Part shown: positions 8,663 through 15,713 of the stretch, one piece after another | Layout of the letters: each line of letters starts with the position of its first letter | Numbering within the stretch: position 1 is the first letter of the stretch | Assembly: GCA_023417065.1 (NCBI GenBank) | Contig: JAEZGH010000057.1 | Location: 62,001-126,000, forward strand | Reading direction: 5' to 3' | Length of the DNA stretch: 64,000 nucleotides | Origin: Bacteroidota bacterium | GTDB taxonomy: Bacteria; Bacteroidota; Bacteroidia; Cytophagales; Cyclobacteriaceae | The notes under the pieces: generated by a model | Told to the model about the DNA's origin: nothing | Databases searched by the model: none | Seen by the model: only the letters and a program-made list of their open reading frames with translations | Translations under genes and position numbers: made by a program

Positions 8663-9565
8663 TTATCCTTTCCGATAATTCCGAATTGCATGGACCAGCT
8701 CAATAGAAGGTCTCGCTGTCTCTACGCCGAAACCATTCCCATTAAGGATCTCCTGATAGCTCCTAGTATGAAGGTCGGTGAATCCGTCACTGAATTCAAT
8801 TTCCTCCCCTTCCATAGATAATTTTCTATATGTTCTCTTCCCCTTGAGCTTAACTTCAGCCGGCAAGTGGTCAGCGTTAATACTGAGGTCCCATTTAACA
8901 TCAGCACGGTCAAGTTCAAGTATTCCTGATGCGCGATCGTCTGTCAACAATTCTACCTTTTGGGATTTTACCGGTCCAAAAACCCATAACAACATATCAA
9001 AGAAGTGAACACCGATATTTGTGGCAATACCGCCTGATTTCGACTGCTCTCCTTTCCAGCTGATGTGGTACCAATTCCCACGTGAGGTCATGTACGTCAG
9101 ATCAATATTATATCTTTTGTCTTTCGGCCCATTGAGTACCTTCTCTCTCAGTGCGATAATGCTAGGGTGAAGACGAAGCTGCAAGATGGTGTAAACCTTG
9201 CGGCCAGTCTCCTGTTCGATTTCCGCGAGAGCATCAACATTCCAGGGATTAAGCACCAAAGGTTTTTCGCAGATTGCATTTGCGCCGTGACGAAGAGCGA
9301 ATCGTATATGAGAGTCGTGGAAATAATTCGGTGTGCAGATACTCACATAATCGATGGTAATTCCTTTGCGCTTAAGTTTATCTAAATGACGATCAAAACG
9401 CTCAAATTCTGTGAAGAAATCTGCTTCCGGAAAATATGAATCCATAACACCAACTGTGTCAGACTTATCCAAAGCGGCGATTAGATTATTTCTAGTGTCT
9501 TTGATCGCCTGAAGATGTCGCGGTGCTACAAAACCGGCCACCCCGATAATTGCAAAATTTTTCAT
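8663..9565 (-). CDS. wlbA: UDP-N-acetyl-2-amino-2-deoxyglucuronate 3-oxidase (WlbA/WbpB)
   Basis: A 300-residue Gfo/Idh/MocA-family oxidoreductase. The N-terminus (IIGVAGFVAPRHLQAI) and the DSYFPEADFFTEFERF segment are diagnostic of the WbpB/WlbA group. The catalytic Lys is Lys101 in CEKPLVLN and the substrate-binding segment is IGVHFFDMLLW. The enzyme oxidises the 3-hydroxyl of UDP-GlcNAcA to the 3-keto sugar for transamination by the neighbouring WlbC/WbpE. Its start overlaps the acetyltransferase stop by four bases (ATGA). An inverted repeat, GAATTATC/GATAATTC (8660-8681), spans the stop codon and could form a weak 3' hairpin. Confidence 0.92.
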   Translation of the reverse strand: MKNFAIIGVAGFVAPRHLQAIKDTRNNLIAALDKSDTVGVMDSYFPEADFFTEFERFDRHLDKLKRKGITIDYVSICTPNYFHDSHIRFALRHGANAICEKPLVLNPWNVDALAEIEQETGRKVYTILQLRLHPSIIALREKVLNGPKDKRYNIDLTYMTSRGNWYHISWKGEQSKSGGIATNIGVHFFDMLLWVFGPVKSQKVELLTDDRASGILELDRADVKWDLSINADHLPAEVKLKGKRTYRKLSMEGEEIEFSDGFTDLHTRSYQEILNGNGFGVETARPSIELVHAIRNYRKG

Positions 9566-10149
9566 TTGGTTAGCTTAGTTACTCTTCCGTTTTGTAATTG
9601 ATAAAGGTCATTTGCTTCCGGGCACCTGGCTTCTCCGTGAGTGTTGAACGAAAGCTTGTGACCGAACTCGCTCATCCACCCAATTTGTCGAGCTGGATTG
9701 CCAACCACCAGAGCATATTCAACTATTTCCTTCGTCACTACGGCCCCCGCTCCAATAAAAGCATACTTTCCGATATTGTGGCCACAAACTATCGTTGCAT
9801 TTGCACCAATCGTAGCTCCTTTGCCTACTATAGTCTTCAGATATTCACCCCGGCGATTTACTGCGCTCCGCGGATTGATCACATTCGTGAAAACCATCGA
9901 CGGACCGAGAAACACGTCGTCCTCACAAATCACCCCTGTATAGATAGAGACATTGTTCTGAACTTTCACATTCTTCCCCAAAACCACCTTGGGAGAAACT
10001 ACCACGTTCTGACCGATATTACAATTTTCACCGATTACGCAATCAGGCATAATATGGCTGAAGTGCCAGATCTTTGTGCCTTTTCCAATGGTGCATCCTT
10101 CGTCGATTACCGCAGTAGGGTGCACGAAATAATCAGTAGTATCAGCCAT
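9562..10149 (-). CDS. wlbB: UDP-2-acetamido-3-amino-2,3-dideoxyglucuronate N-acetyltransferase (WlbB/WbpD)
   Basis: A 195-residue left-handed beta-helix acetyltransferase with hexapeptide repeats from about residue 15 to 150 (VIGENCNIGQNV, VVLGKNVKVQNNV, IVCGHNIGKYAFIGAGAVVTK). It transfers acetyl from acetyl-CoA to the 3-amino group, giving UDP-2,3-diacetamido-2,3-dideoxyglucuronate. It sits between the aminotransferase (8-base overlap) and the oxidase (4-base overlap) in a tightly packed operon, the usual order of this pathway. Confidence 0.92.
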   Translation of the reverse strand: MADTTDYFVHPTAVIDEGCTIGKGTKIWHFSHIMPDCVIGENCNIGQNVVVSPKVVLGKNVKVQNNVSIYTGVICEDDVFLGPSMVFTNVINPRSAVNRRGEYLKTIVGKGATIGANATIVCGHNIGKYAFIGAGAVVTKEIVEYALVVGNPARQIGWMSEFGHKLSFNTHGEARCPEANDLYQLQNGRVTKLTK

Positions 10150-11275
10150 GAAAGAACGCTTTTACGGTAACACAGATAAACTTAAGTTCCTCTTCGGTCA
10201 TCTCCGTATGGATCGGCAATGAAAGTACGGTTTTCGAAAGCTCTTCTGTTACCGGAAAATCTCCGGCTTTAGTCTCAGCTTTCCTGTATGCTTTCTGCTG
10301 ATGCAGCGGAACCGGATAATAAATCATGGTCGGAACTCCCTGCTGTTCCAGATACTTCTTCAGCTCATCCCGCTTTCCTTCGCCAACCTTGATTGTATAC
10401 TGATGGAACACGTGCGTTGAGAATGGCGAACGCACCGGGACGGTAACGTTCGGGATACCCGCCAGTTCGCGATCGTAATACGAGGCAGCCTCGTTGCGCC
10501 TTTGGCCATACTCGCCAAGATATTTCAGCTTAACGCCGAGGATAGCAGCCTGAAGTGTATCAAGTCTGCTGTTACATCCAATGATGTCGTGATGATACTT
10601 GATCCGCTGACCGTGATTGGCGATCATCTTCATCTTTTCGGCAAGCTCCGCGTCATCAGTGAAGATCGCTCCACCGTCACCATAACATCCAAGGTTCTTG
10701 GACGGGAAAAATGATGTTGTCCCGATCGTTCCGATTGTTCCTGCAGACTTCGTGGTCCCATCAGGGAACGTATATACCGCGCCCAGTGCCTGAGCGGTGT
10801 CTTCGATGACAAACAGTTTATGCTTTTGCGCGATTTGCATCAGCGGATGCATGTCCGCGCACTGGCCATAAAGATGAACCGGTACGATAGCTTTCGTCCG
10901 GGAAGTGATCTTCCCTTCGATTGCCTCTACATCAATATTAAAACTATCGGGATAGACATCGACAAACACCGGAGTAAGTCCAAGCAGCGCGATCACCTCC
11001 GCAGTAGCGACATATGTATGAACCGGAAGAATAACTTCGTCTCCGGGAACGAGGCCTAAACCCATCATGGCAATCTGCAATGCATCTGTGCCATTAGCGC
11101 ATGGGATGACGAACTTGGTGTTCACGGATTTTGCCAAAGCATCAGCAAAAGCAGAAACCTGTGGCCCCTGGATGAAAGCCGTAGACTCCAACACTCCATT
11201 AATGGCAGCGTCAACCTCTTCCTTGATCCGAAGATACTGGCCGCGAAGGTCGACCATTTTGATCACACTCATCAT
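10142..11275 (-). CDS. wlbC: UDP-3-keto-GlcNAcA aminotransferase (WlbC/WbpE, DegT/DnrJ/EryC1 family)
   Basis: A 377-residue PLP-dependent sugar aminotransferase. The PLP Lys is Lys193 in SFFPSKNLGCYGDGGA. The phosphate-binding CANGTDALQIA (about 59-69) and IEDTAQALGA (about 157-166) segments are in place. It aminates the 3-keto intermediate made by the WlbA-like oxidase. The gene overlaps the upstream dehydrogenase by four bases (ATGA) and the downstream acetyltransferase by eight. Length and motifs are normal for the family. Confidence 0.93.
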   Translation of the reverse strand: MMSVIKMVDLRGQYLRIKEEVDAAINGVLESTAFIQGPQVSAFADALAKSVNTKFVIPCANGTDALQIAMMGLGLVPGDEVILPVHTYVATAEVIALLGLTPVFVDVYPDSFNIDVEAIEGKITSRTKAIVPVHLYGQCADMHPLMQIAQKHKLFVIEDTAQALGAVYTFPDGTTKSAGTIGTIGTTSFFPSKNLGCYGDGGAIFTDDAELAEKMKMIANHGQRIKYHHDIIGCNSRLDTLQAAILGVKLKYLGEYGQRRNEAASYYDRELAGIPNVTVPVRSPFSTHVFHQYTIKVGEGKRDELKKYLEQQGVPTMIYYPVPLHQQKAYRKAETKAGDFPVTEELSKTVLSLPIHTEMTEEELKFICVTVKAFFHG

Positions 11276-12522
11276 AGTCTCGCTGTCACTTTATCTTTTG
11301 GATAGAAGCCTTTTACATCATATATGATGGAATTCTCTTTCCGGATTGAACTCAAATCGAGCGATGCGAATTCCGAGTGTCCGACAGCTAAAACTATGGC
11401 CGAATACATCTTCGACGGCCTTTCGATAAGATCAAACCCGTACTCGTGTTTAACCTCAGCTGGGTCAGCCTGAGGATCAAATACATCAACCGTGGCGCCA
11501 AAGGTTCTTAGTTCATTAATTACGTCCACGACTCTACTGTTTCGGATATCCGGACAATTTTCCTTAAACGTAACTCCCAGAACTAATATATCTGTCCTAT
11601 GAATAGGAATCTCATGCTGAGCCATAAGTTTGATAACAGAATTCGCAATATAGATACCCATATTATCGTTAATTCGTCGCCCGGCAAGGATAACCTGAGG
11701 ATGGTAACCAAGACTATCAGCCTTGTATGTGAGGTAGTACGGATCCACTCCAATACAATGTCCCCCCACTAAGCCTGGTTGAAATGGCAGAAAATTCCAC
11801 TTTGTACCAGCTGCCTGTAAAACTTCGCGGGTGTCTATATTCATCCTTGAAAATATGAGCGCCAATTCATTGACGAAGGCAATATTAATGTCGCGCTGCG
11901 AATTCTCGATAACCTTTGCTGCCTCCGCAACTTTCATGGACGATGCCTTATGGGTGCCGGCGACTACTATCTCTTGATAGAGCTTGTCAACCAACTCAGC
12001 AACCTCGGGAGTACTGCCACTGGTAACTTTCTTGATGGTTGTGACCCGATGCAGCTTATCCCCAGGATTTATCCTCTCAGGAGAATATCCGCAAAAGAAA
12101 TCCTCATTGAACTTCAGGCCGCTTTCCTTCTCCAATACCGGCACACATACTTCCTCAGTGCATCCCGGATATACTGTCGATTCATATATAACAATATCAT
12201 TCTTTTTCAATACCCCCCCGACCATCTTGCTTGCGCTTCGTAATGGAGTTAGATCAGGTGTCTTGAAATCATCCACCGGAGTTGGGACCGTAACGATGAA
12301 ATACGAAGCGACACGCAGGTCATTGACATCAGCGGTGAAGACTAGCTGGCTCGCAGCTTGAAGGTCTCCAGGTTCCACCTCCAGGGTCCGATCAACTCCT
12401 CTCTTCAGTTCCTCGATCCTATCTCGATTTATATCAAATCCTATCACTTTTCTTTTCTTGCCGAATTCAACGGCTAGAGGTAGACCGACGTATCCCAGCC
12501 CGATTATGGCTATTGTTTGCAT
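11272..12522 (-). CDS. tviB: UDP-N-acetyl-hexosamine 6-dehydrogenase (TviB/WbpO-like)
   Basis: A 416-residue nucleotide-sugar dehydrogenase. The NAD-binding motif is GLGYVGLPLAVEFG (8-21), the catalytic Cys is Cys256 in LVGGHCIGVDPYY, and the C-terminal UDP-binding domain begins near VLGVTFKENCPD. FGKKRKVIGFD and the RTLEVEPGDL region place it with TviB/WbpO rather than WbpA. It oxidises UDP-GlcNAc (or the C4 epimer) to the uronic acid that feeds the next three enzymes. It is the first gene of the operon, with a candidate promoter about 170 bases upstream. Confidence 0.92.
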   Translation of the reverse strand: MQTIAIIGLGYVGLPLAVEFGKKRKVIGFDINRDRIEELKRGVDRTLEVEPGDLQAASQLVFTADVNDLRVASYFIVTVPTPVDDFKTPDLTPLRSASKMVGGVLKKNDIVIYESTVYPGCTEEVCVPVLEKESGLKFNEDFFCGYSPERINPGDKLHRVTTIKKVTSGSTPEVAELVDKLYQEIVVAGTHKASSMKVAEAAKVIENSQRDINIAFVNELALIFSRMNIDTREVLQAAGTKWNFLPFQPGLVGGHCIGVDPYYLTYKADSLGYHPQVILAGRRINDNMGIYIANSVIKLMAQHEIPIHRTDILVLGVTFKENCPDIRNSRVVDVINELRTFGATVDVFDPQADPAEVKHEYGFDLIERPSKMYSAIVLAVGHSEFASLDLSSIRKENSIIYDVKGFYPKDKVTARL

Positions 12523-12688
12523 GTTCTGTTGGATTATTAGCGCGTGAGGTTAGACTAACGTTGATTTGGTCAATTGGACATTTGTTATGACAAGAGAAGT
12601 AAATTCCGGGATCCAATAGACAACGACTGGCTTCTATCTCAAAACCACTTAAATTCATTCGTTTCGTGATCACCCGAAAATACGGCTG

Positions 12689-12719
12689 CAAATCTAATAG
12701 ATTAGACCATTTAAGTAAA
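12689..12719 (-). promoter_or_regulatory. candidate promoter and palindrome upstream of the diacetamido-uronate operon
   Basis: On the minus strand TTTA (12719-12716) and TAGATTTG (12696-12689) are 19 bases apart, matching the Bacteroidetes -33/-7 pattern with one mismatch in the -33. A perfect palindrome, AATCTA-A-TAGATT (12691-12703), overlaps the -7 element and could be an operator. The predicted start near 12685 leaves a 5' leader of about 160 bases. For the divergent plus-strand wzz-like gene, TAGTTTTG at 12726-12733 is a -7 candidate without a good -33. Confidence 0.5.
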
Positions 12720-12747
12720 CTTTATTAGTTTTGAATTTATTTGCGCC

Positions 12748-13584
12748 ATGGATTCAAAAAATCACGAGGATTTAGATATCGTCCGTTTACTTTCCAGGCT
12801 TGCACGGGTAATTAGAGATAACAGGATATTGATTATCTCCTTGTTCTGCATTGGGGCGCTGGCCGGGCTCGGGCTCTCCCTCCTCGTAAAGAAACAATAT
12901 GAAAGCCGAATGCTGCTTTCATCCGAGATACTCCGCTACCCTAATCTGGCCGGTATATTCGAGACAATCGACAACTTAATTAAAGAAAGAAACGTCAAGG
13001 AGCTTGAAAAGCGACTCAAACTAGACAGTATTACACTTTCTTCTATCAGCTCGCTTAAGACTGAACTTCTTATTAAGAATGATGAAACAAAACCCACCAA
13101 CATGGAATATGTGGGCGTGAAAGTCCGAACACTGGACAATAACTCGCTAGGACCGTTTCAGACTTCGTTGATAAATTACCTTAACAATAACGAGTTTGTC
13201 AAAGCTCGTGTCCAGCAGAAAAAAGCCTTCTTTCAGACGTTAATCAAGGAAGTAGATAAAGAAATTCAATCCCTCGAGCTGTTGAAACAAAATATCAGTT
13301 CAGGCCGTTTTTTTGAAGTCGCCAGGGGTAACATTATCTTCGATCCAACTACCGTAAACTCCAAAATACTTGATTTGACCAGAACCAGGGAAGAATACAA
13401 AAGCAGTCTCGAATTAGTTGAAAGCATTCAGGTAATTGAGGGATTTACTCCTCTCAAAAAGCCGGTGACCGGAAGGAAACTCCGCTCGGCATTCATGGGA
13501 GGTTTTGCGGGTATCTTGATCGCATTTGCTGTCATCTCGATACAGTCATTGCTTGCACTTGCATCAAGGAACGAAAAACCATAA
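12748..13584 (+). CDS. Wzz-like polysaccharide chain-length determinant
   Basis: A 278-residue inner-membrane protein. It has a short cytoplasmic N-terminus with a LDIVRLLSRLARV helix, a transmembrane segment at about residues 29-49, a periplasmic part rich in charged helices, and a second membrane segment at about 246-270. The latter is preceded by the proline-containing TPLKKPVTGRKL motif seen in polysaccharide co-polymerases. No kinase domain is present, so it is the Wzz rather than the Wzc type. It should set the modal chain length of the Wzy product. It is the last glycan gene before the ccm cluster, whose first start codon follows after three bases in the same frame. Confidence 0.8.
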   Translation: MDSKNHEDLDIVRLLSRLARVIRDNRILIISLFCIGALAGLGLSLLVKKQYESRMLLSSEILRYPNLAGIFETIDNLIKERNVKELEKRLKLDSITLSSISSLKTELLIKNDETKPTNMEYVGVKVRTLDNNSLGPFQTSLINYLNNNEFVKARVQQKKAFFQTLIKEVDKEIQSLELLKQNISSGRFFEVARGNIIFDPTTVNSKILDLTRTREEYKSSLELVESIQVIEGFTPLKKPVTGRKLRSAFMGGFAGILIAFAVISIQSLLALASRNEKP

Positions 13585-13587
13585 AGT

Positions 13588-14244
13588 TTGATTGGCGCGC
13601 TCGTCCAAAAAGAATTCACCCTCGAACTCCGCCGAAAGGCTGTGATTTCGGGCATCGCACTCTATCTGGTCAGCCTGACGTTCATCGTTTACATCACCTT
13701 CTCCCTGCGAAATAACGTTATCAACGAAGCCACCTGGTCTGCTCTGTTCTGGCTCGCGATCCTCTTTTCTGTCATCAACAGCGTAGCAAAAAGCTTCATC
13801 GGTGAGAAAAAGGGACTTTCCATTTACTACTATTCCCTGGTCAGCCCCCAGGCCATTATCGCCTCAAAAATCATTTACAACACGCTGCTCTGCATCTTCC
13901 TTTCCGGGGTGGGGTTCGTACTTTTCGCGGTCTTTATCGGTAACCCGGTCCAGGACCTGGTCATTTTCTGCACAACACTGGCGCTGTCGTCGTGGGGATT
14001 CTCTGCCGCGCTGAGCCTGATCTCAGGCATCGCCGCCAAGGCCAACAACAGCAGTGTGCTGATGGCGGTGCTGAGCTTTCCGGTGGTCATTGCCATCCTG
14101 CTGATGGCTATCAAGGTGACAAAAAACGCCCTCGATGGCCTCGACCGCGGCTCCAGCTCCGATGAACTGATCAACCTCCTGGCAATTAATTGCATCCTTA
14201 CCGCGCTGGCTTACCTCCTCTTCCCGTATATTTGGCGCAGCTAA
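13588..14244 (+). CDS. ccmB: heme exporter subunit CcmB
   Basis: A 218-residue membrane protein with six hydrophobic segments and the conserved KSFIGEKKGLSIYYYSLVSPQ region of CcmB, the permease subunit of the CcmAB transporter used in system I cytochrome c maturation. The N-terminus VQKEFTLELRRK is typical. The only start compatible with the upstream in-frame stop is TTG at 13588. The ATPase partner CcmA is not encoded in this window. Base composition changes from AT-richer glycan genes to a more GC-rich style at this point. Confidence 0.9.
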   Translation: MIGALVQKEFTLELRRKAVISGIALYLVSLTFIVYITFSLRNNVINEATWSALFWLAILFSVINSVAKSFIGEKKGLSIYYYSLVSPQAIIASKIIYNTLLCIFLSGVGFVLFAVFIGNPVQDLVIFCTTLALSSWGFSAALSLISGIAAKANNSSVLMAVLSFPVVIAILLMAIKVTKNALDGLDRGSSSDELINLLAINCILTALAYLLFPYIWRS

Positions 14245-14261
14245 TCGGAAATACGCGGGTA

Positions 14262-14936
14262 ATGCACAAAGGACTCAAAATTGCGGCTGTCGTTCTTTTA
14301 TTATACGTCCACGTGGGCGGCCTTCTTTTTGACGTTCCGCGGCTGGATATTTTGAACGAAACCATCCGGGCCCTGTATTTCCACGTGCCCATGTGGTTCG
14401 GAATGATCCTCCTTTTTGGCCTTTCCGTTTATCACGCCGTGAAATATCTCCGAAATCCGAACATTGAAAGCGACCGCAAATCCGTGGAGTTTGCCAACGT
14501 CGGGCTCCTTTTTGGTATCCTCGGAATTGTTACTGGCATGTTTTGGGCAAATTATACCTGGGGATCTCCCTGGCATGGCGACCCCAAACAGAACGGAGCT
14601 GCCATTGCGCTGCTCGTATACCTGGCATACTTTGTTCTCCGCGCATCCGTCGAAAACGAAGAACAGCGCGGACGGCTTAGCGCCGTATACAATATCTTCG
14701 CGTTTGCCGCGATGATTCCACTGATCTTTATTATCCCGCGGCTTACCAGCTCAGTGCATCCAGGCAGCGGCGGCAACCCCGGGTTCAACATGTACGACCT
14801 CGATTCCAGGATGCGGCTGGTCTTTTATCCGGCCGTAATCGGGTGGTTTTTGCTCGGATTCTGGATTGCCAACCTGAGAATAAGGGCTCATGCCGTCGAA
14901 GAGAAAATTTATGAAGCTGAAAATGAAACGCATTAG
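14262..14936 (+). CDS. ccmC: heme-handling protein CcmC
   Basis: A 224-residue membrane protein with six hydrophobic segments and the tryptophan-rich heme-binding signature WANYTWGSPWHGDPKQ at about residues 95-110. Candidate heme-ligand histidines lie in LYFHVPMWFG and SSVHPGSGG. CcmC loads heme onto CcmE. ATG at 14262 is chosen because family members start close to the first membrane helix; an upstream in-frame TTG/ATG extension lies inside ccmB. It follows ccmB by 17 bases and overlaps the ccmD-like gene. Confidence 0.92.
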   Translation: MHKGLKIAAVVLLLYVHVGGLLFDVPRLDILNETIRALYFHVPMWFGMILLFGLSVYHAVKYLRNPNIESDRKSVEFANVGLLFGILGIVTGMFWANYTWGSPWHGDPKQNGAAIALLVYLAYFVLRASVENEEQRGRLSAVYNIFAFAAMIPLIFIIPRLTSSVHPGSGGNPGFNMYDLDSRMRLVFYPAVIGWFLLGFWIANLRIRAHAVEEKIYEAENETH

Positions 14937-15144
14937 TACTTCCCTCCTCAGCCTCGTGCTGCTCCTGGTTTCTTCCTTTTCCGCAACGGCCCAACCAGAA
15001 ATGGCCGACGGCATGCGTGCAGAAGGCAAGATCTACGTCGTAGTGGCTATCATCGTCGTCATCCTACTTGGTGTTTTTGCCTACCTTTTCATCCTGGACC
15101 GCAAGCTTACCAATCTCGAAAAACGACTTCGCGACCGCTCGTAA
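14911..15144 (+). CDS. ccmD: CcmD-like small membrane protein
   Basis: A short protein (77 residues from the ATG at 14911; ATG at 14890 and 14923 are alternatives). A hydrophobic leader ends near SATAQPEMA and a second hydrophobic segment covers KIYVVVAIIVVILLGVFAYLF. It closes with a charged tail (LDRKLTNLEKRL). The MADGMRAEGKIYVVVA stretch is typical of CcmD-family proteins of Bacteroidetes. CcmD links CcmC and CcmE in heme transfer. The 5' end overlaps ccmC. Confidence 0.78.
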   Translation: MKLKMKRISTSLLSLVLLLVSSFSATAQPEMADGMRAEGKIYVVVAIIVVILLGVFAYLFILDRKLTNLEKRLRDRS

Positions 15145-15184
15145 AACTTAATACGCGCGTCCTCCGTTTCTCTTACGGAAAATC

Positions 15185-15214
15185 TTTATTTATAAGCATT
15201 TGTCCTTAATTTTG
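15185..15214 (+). promoter_or_regulatory. candidate promoter upstream of ccmE
   Basis: A perfect -7 element TAATTTTG lies at 15207-15214 with a weak TTTA (15185-15188) 18 bases upstream. The start would fall near 15218, about 22 bases before the ccmE ATG. It may allow ccmEF to be expressed apart from ccmBCD. Confidence 0.35.
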
Positions 15215-15240
15215 CACCCGAAAAGGGAAGAGGAAGGCCT

Positions 15241-15645
15241 ATGAAAAAGTCGCATATTTTTATCATCGTTATCATCGCCGTAGCTATCGGCATCATTGTT
15301 AGTACCGCCGGCGATGCAAGCACCTATGTGAACTTCGATCAGGCCTACGAACTGTCGACTGCAGGCAACAAGAAAGACATCCACGTCGTGGGTGAGCTCA
15401 AAAAAGACGCACAAGGCACCGTAGTCGGCATTGAAGAGGGCGCCGACAAAGTATCGTTCTCCTTCATCATGGTCGACGACAACGGCAAAGAACAAAAGGT
15501 AACCTATAACCAGCCGATGCCGACAGACTTCCTCCGCTCAGAAAAGGTAGTGGTGATCGGTTCGTATAAAGAAAACGCATTCTACGCCCGAAAAATCCTG
15601 CTTAAGTGTCCTTCCAAATACCAGGAACAAAACATTAATGTTTAA
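15241..15645 (+). CDS. ccmE: heme chaperone CcmE, CxxxY type
   Basis: A 134-residue protein with an N-terminal membrane anchor (residues 5-20) and a periplasmic OB-fold domain (DIHVVGELKKD, VIGSYKENAF). In Escherichia coli CcmE the heme is bound through a His in an H-x-x-x-Y motif. Here the C-terminus reads LLKCPSKYQ, placing Cys123 and Tyr127 in a C-x-x-x-Y motif. Cys-type CcmE proteins are known from archaea and sulfate reducers. It stands between the ccmD-like gene and ccmF, as expected for system I. Confidence 0.9.
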   Translation: MKKSHIFIIVIIAVAIGIIVSTAGDASTYVNFDQAYELSTAGNKKDIHVVGELKKDAQGTVVGIEEGADKVSFSFIMVDDNGKEQKVTYNQPMPTDFLRSEKVVVIGSYKENAFYARKILLKCPSKYQEQNINV

Positions 15646-15713
15646 CGGTTTCTTCACCTTTGATCAGTATTGGAGAACCAGGACACCTCAGTTTCAATCA
15701 TTGATTTTCAAAC

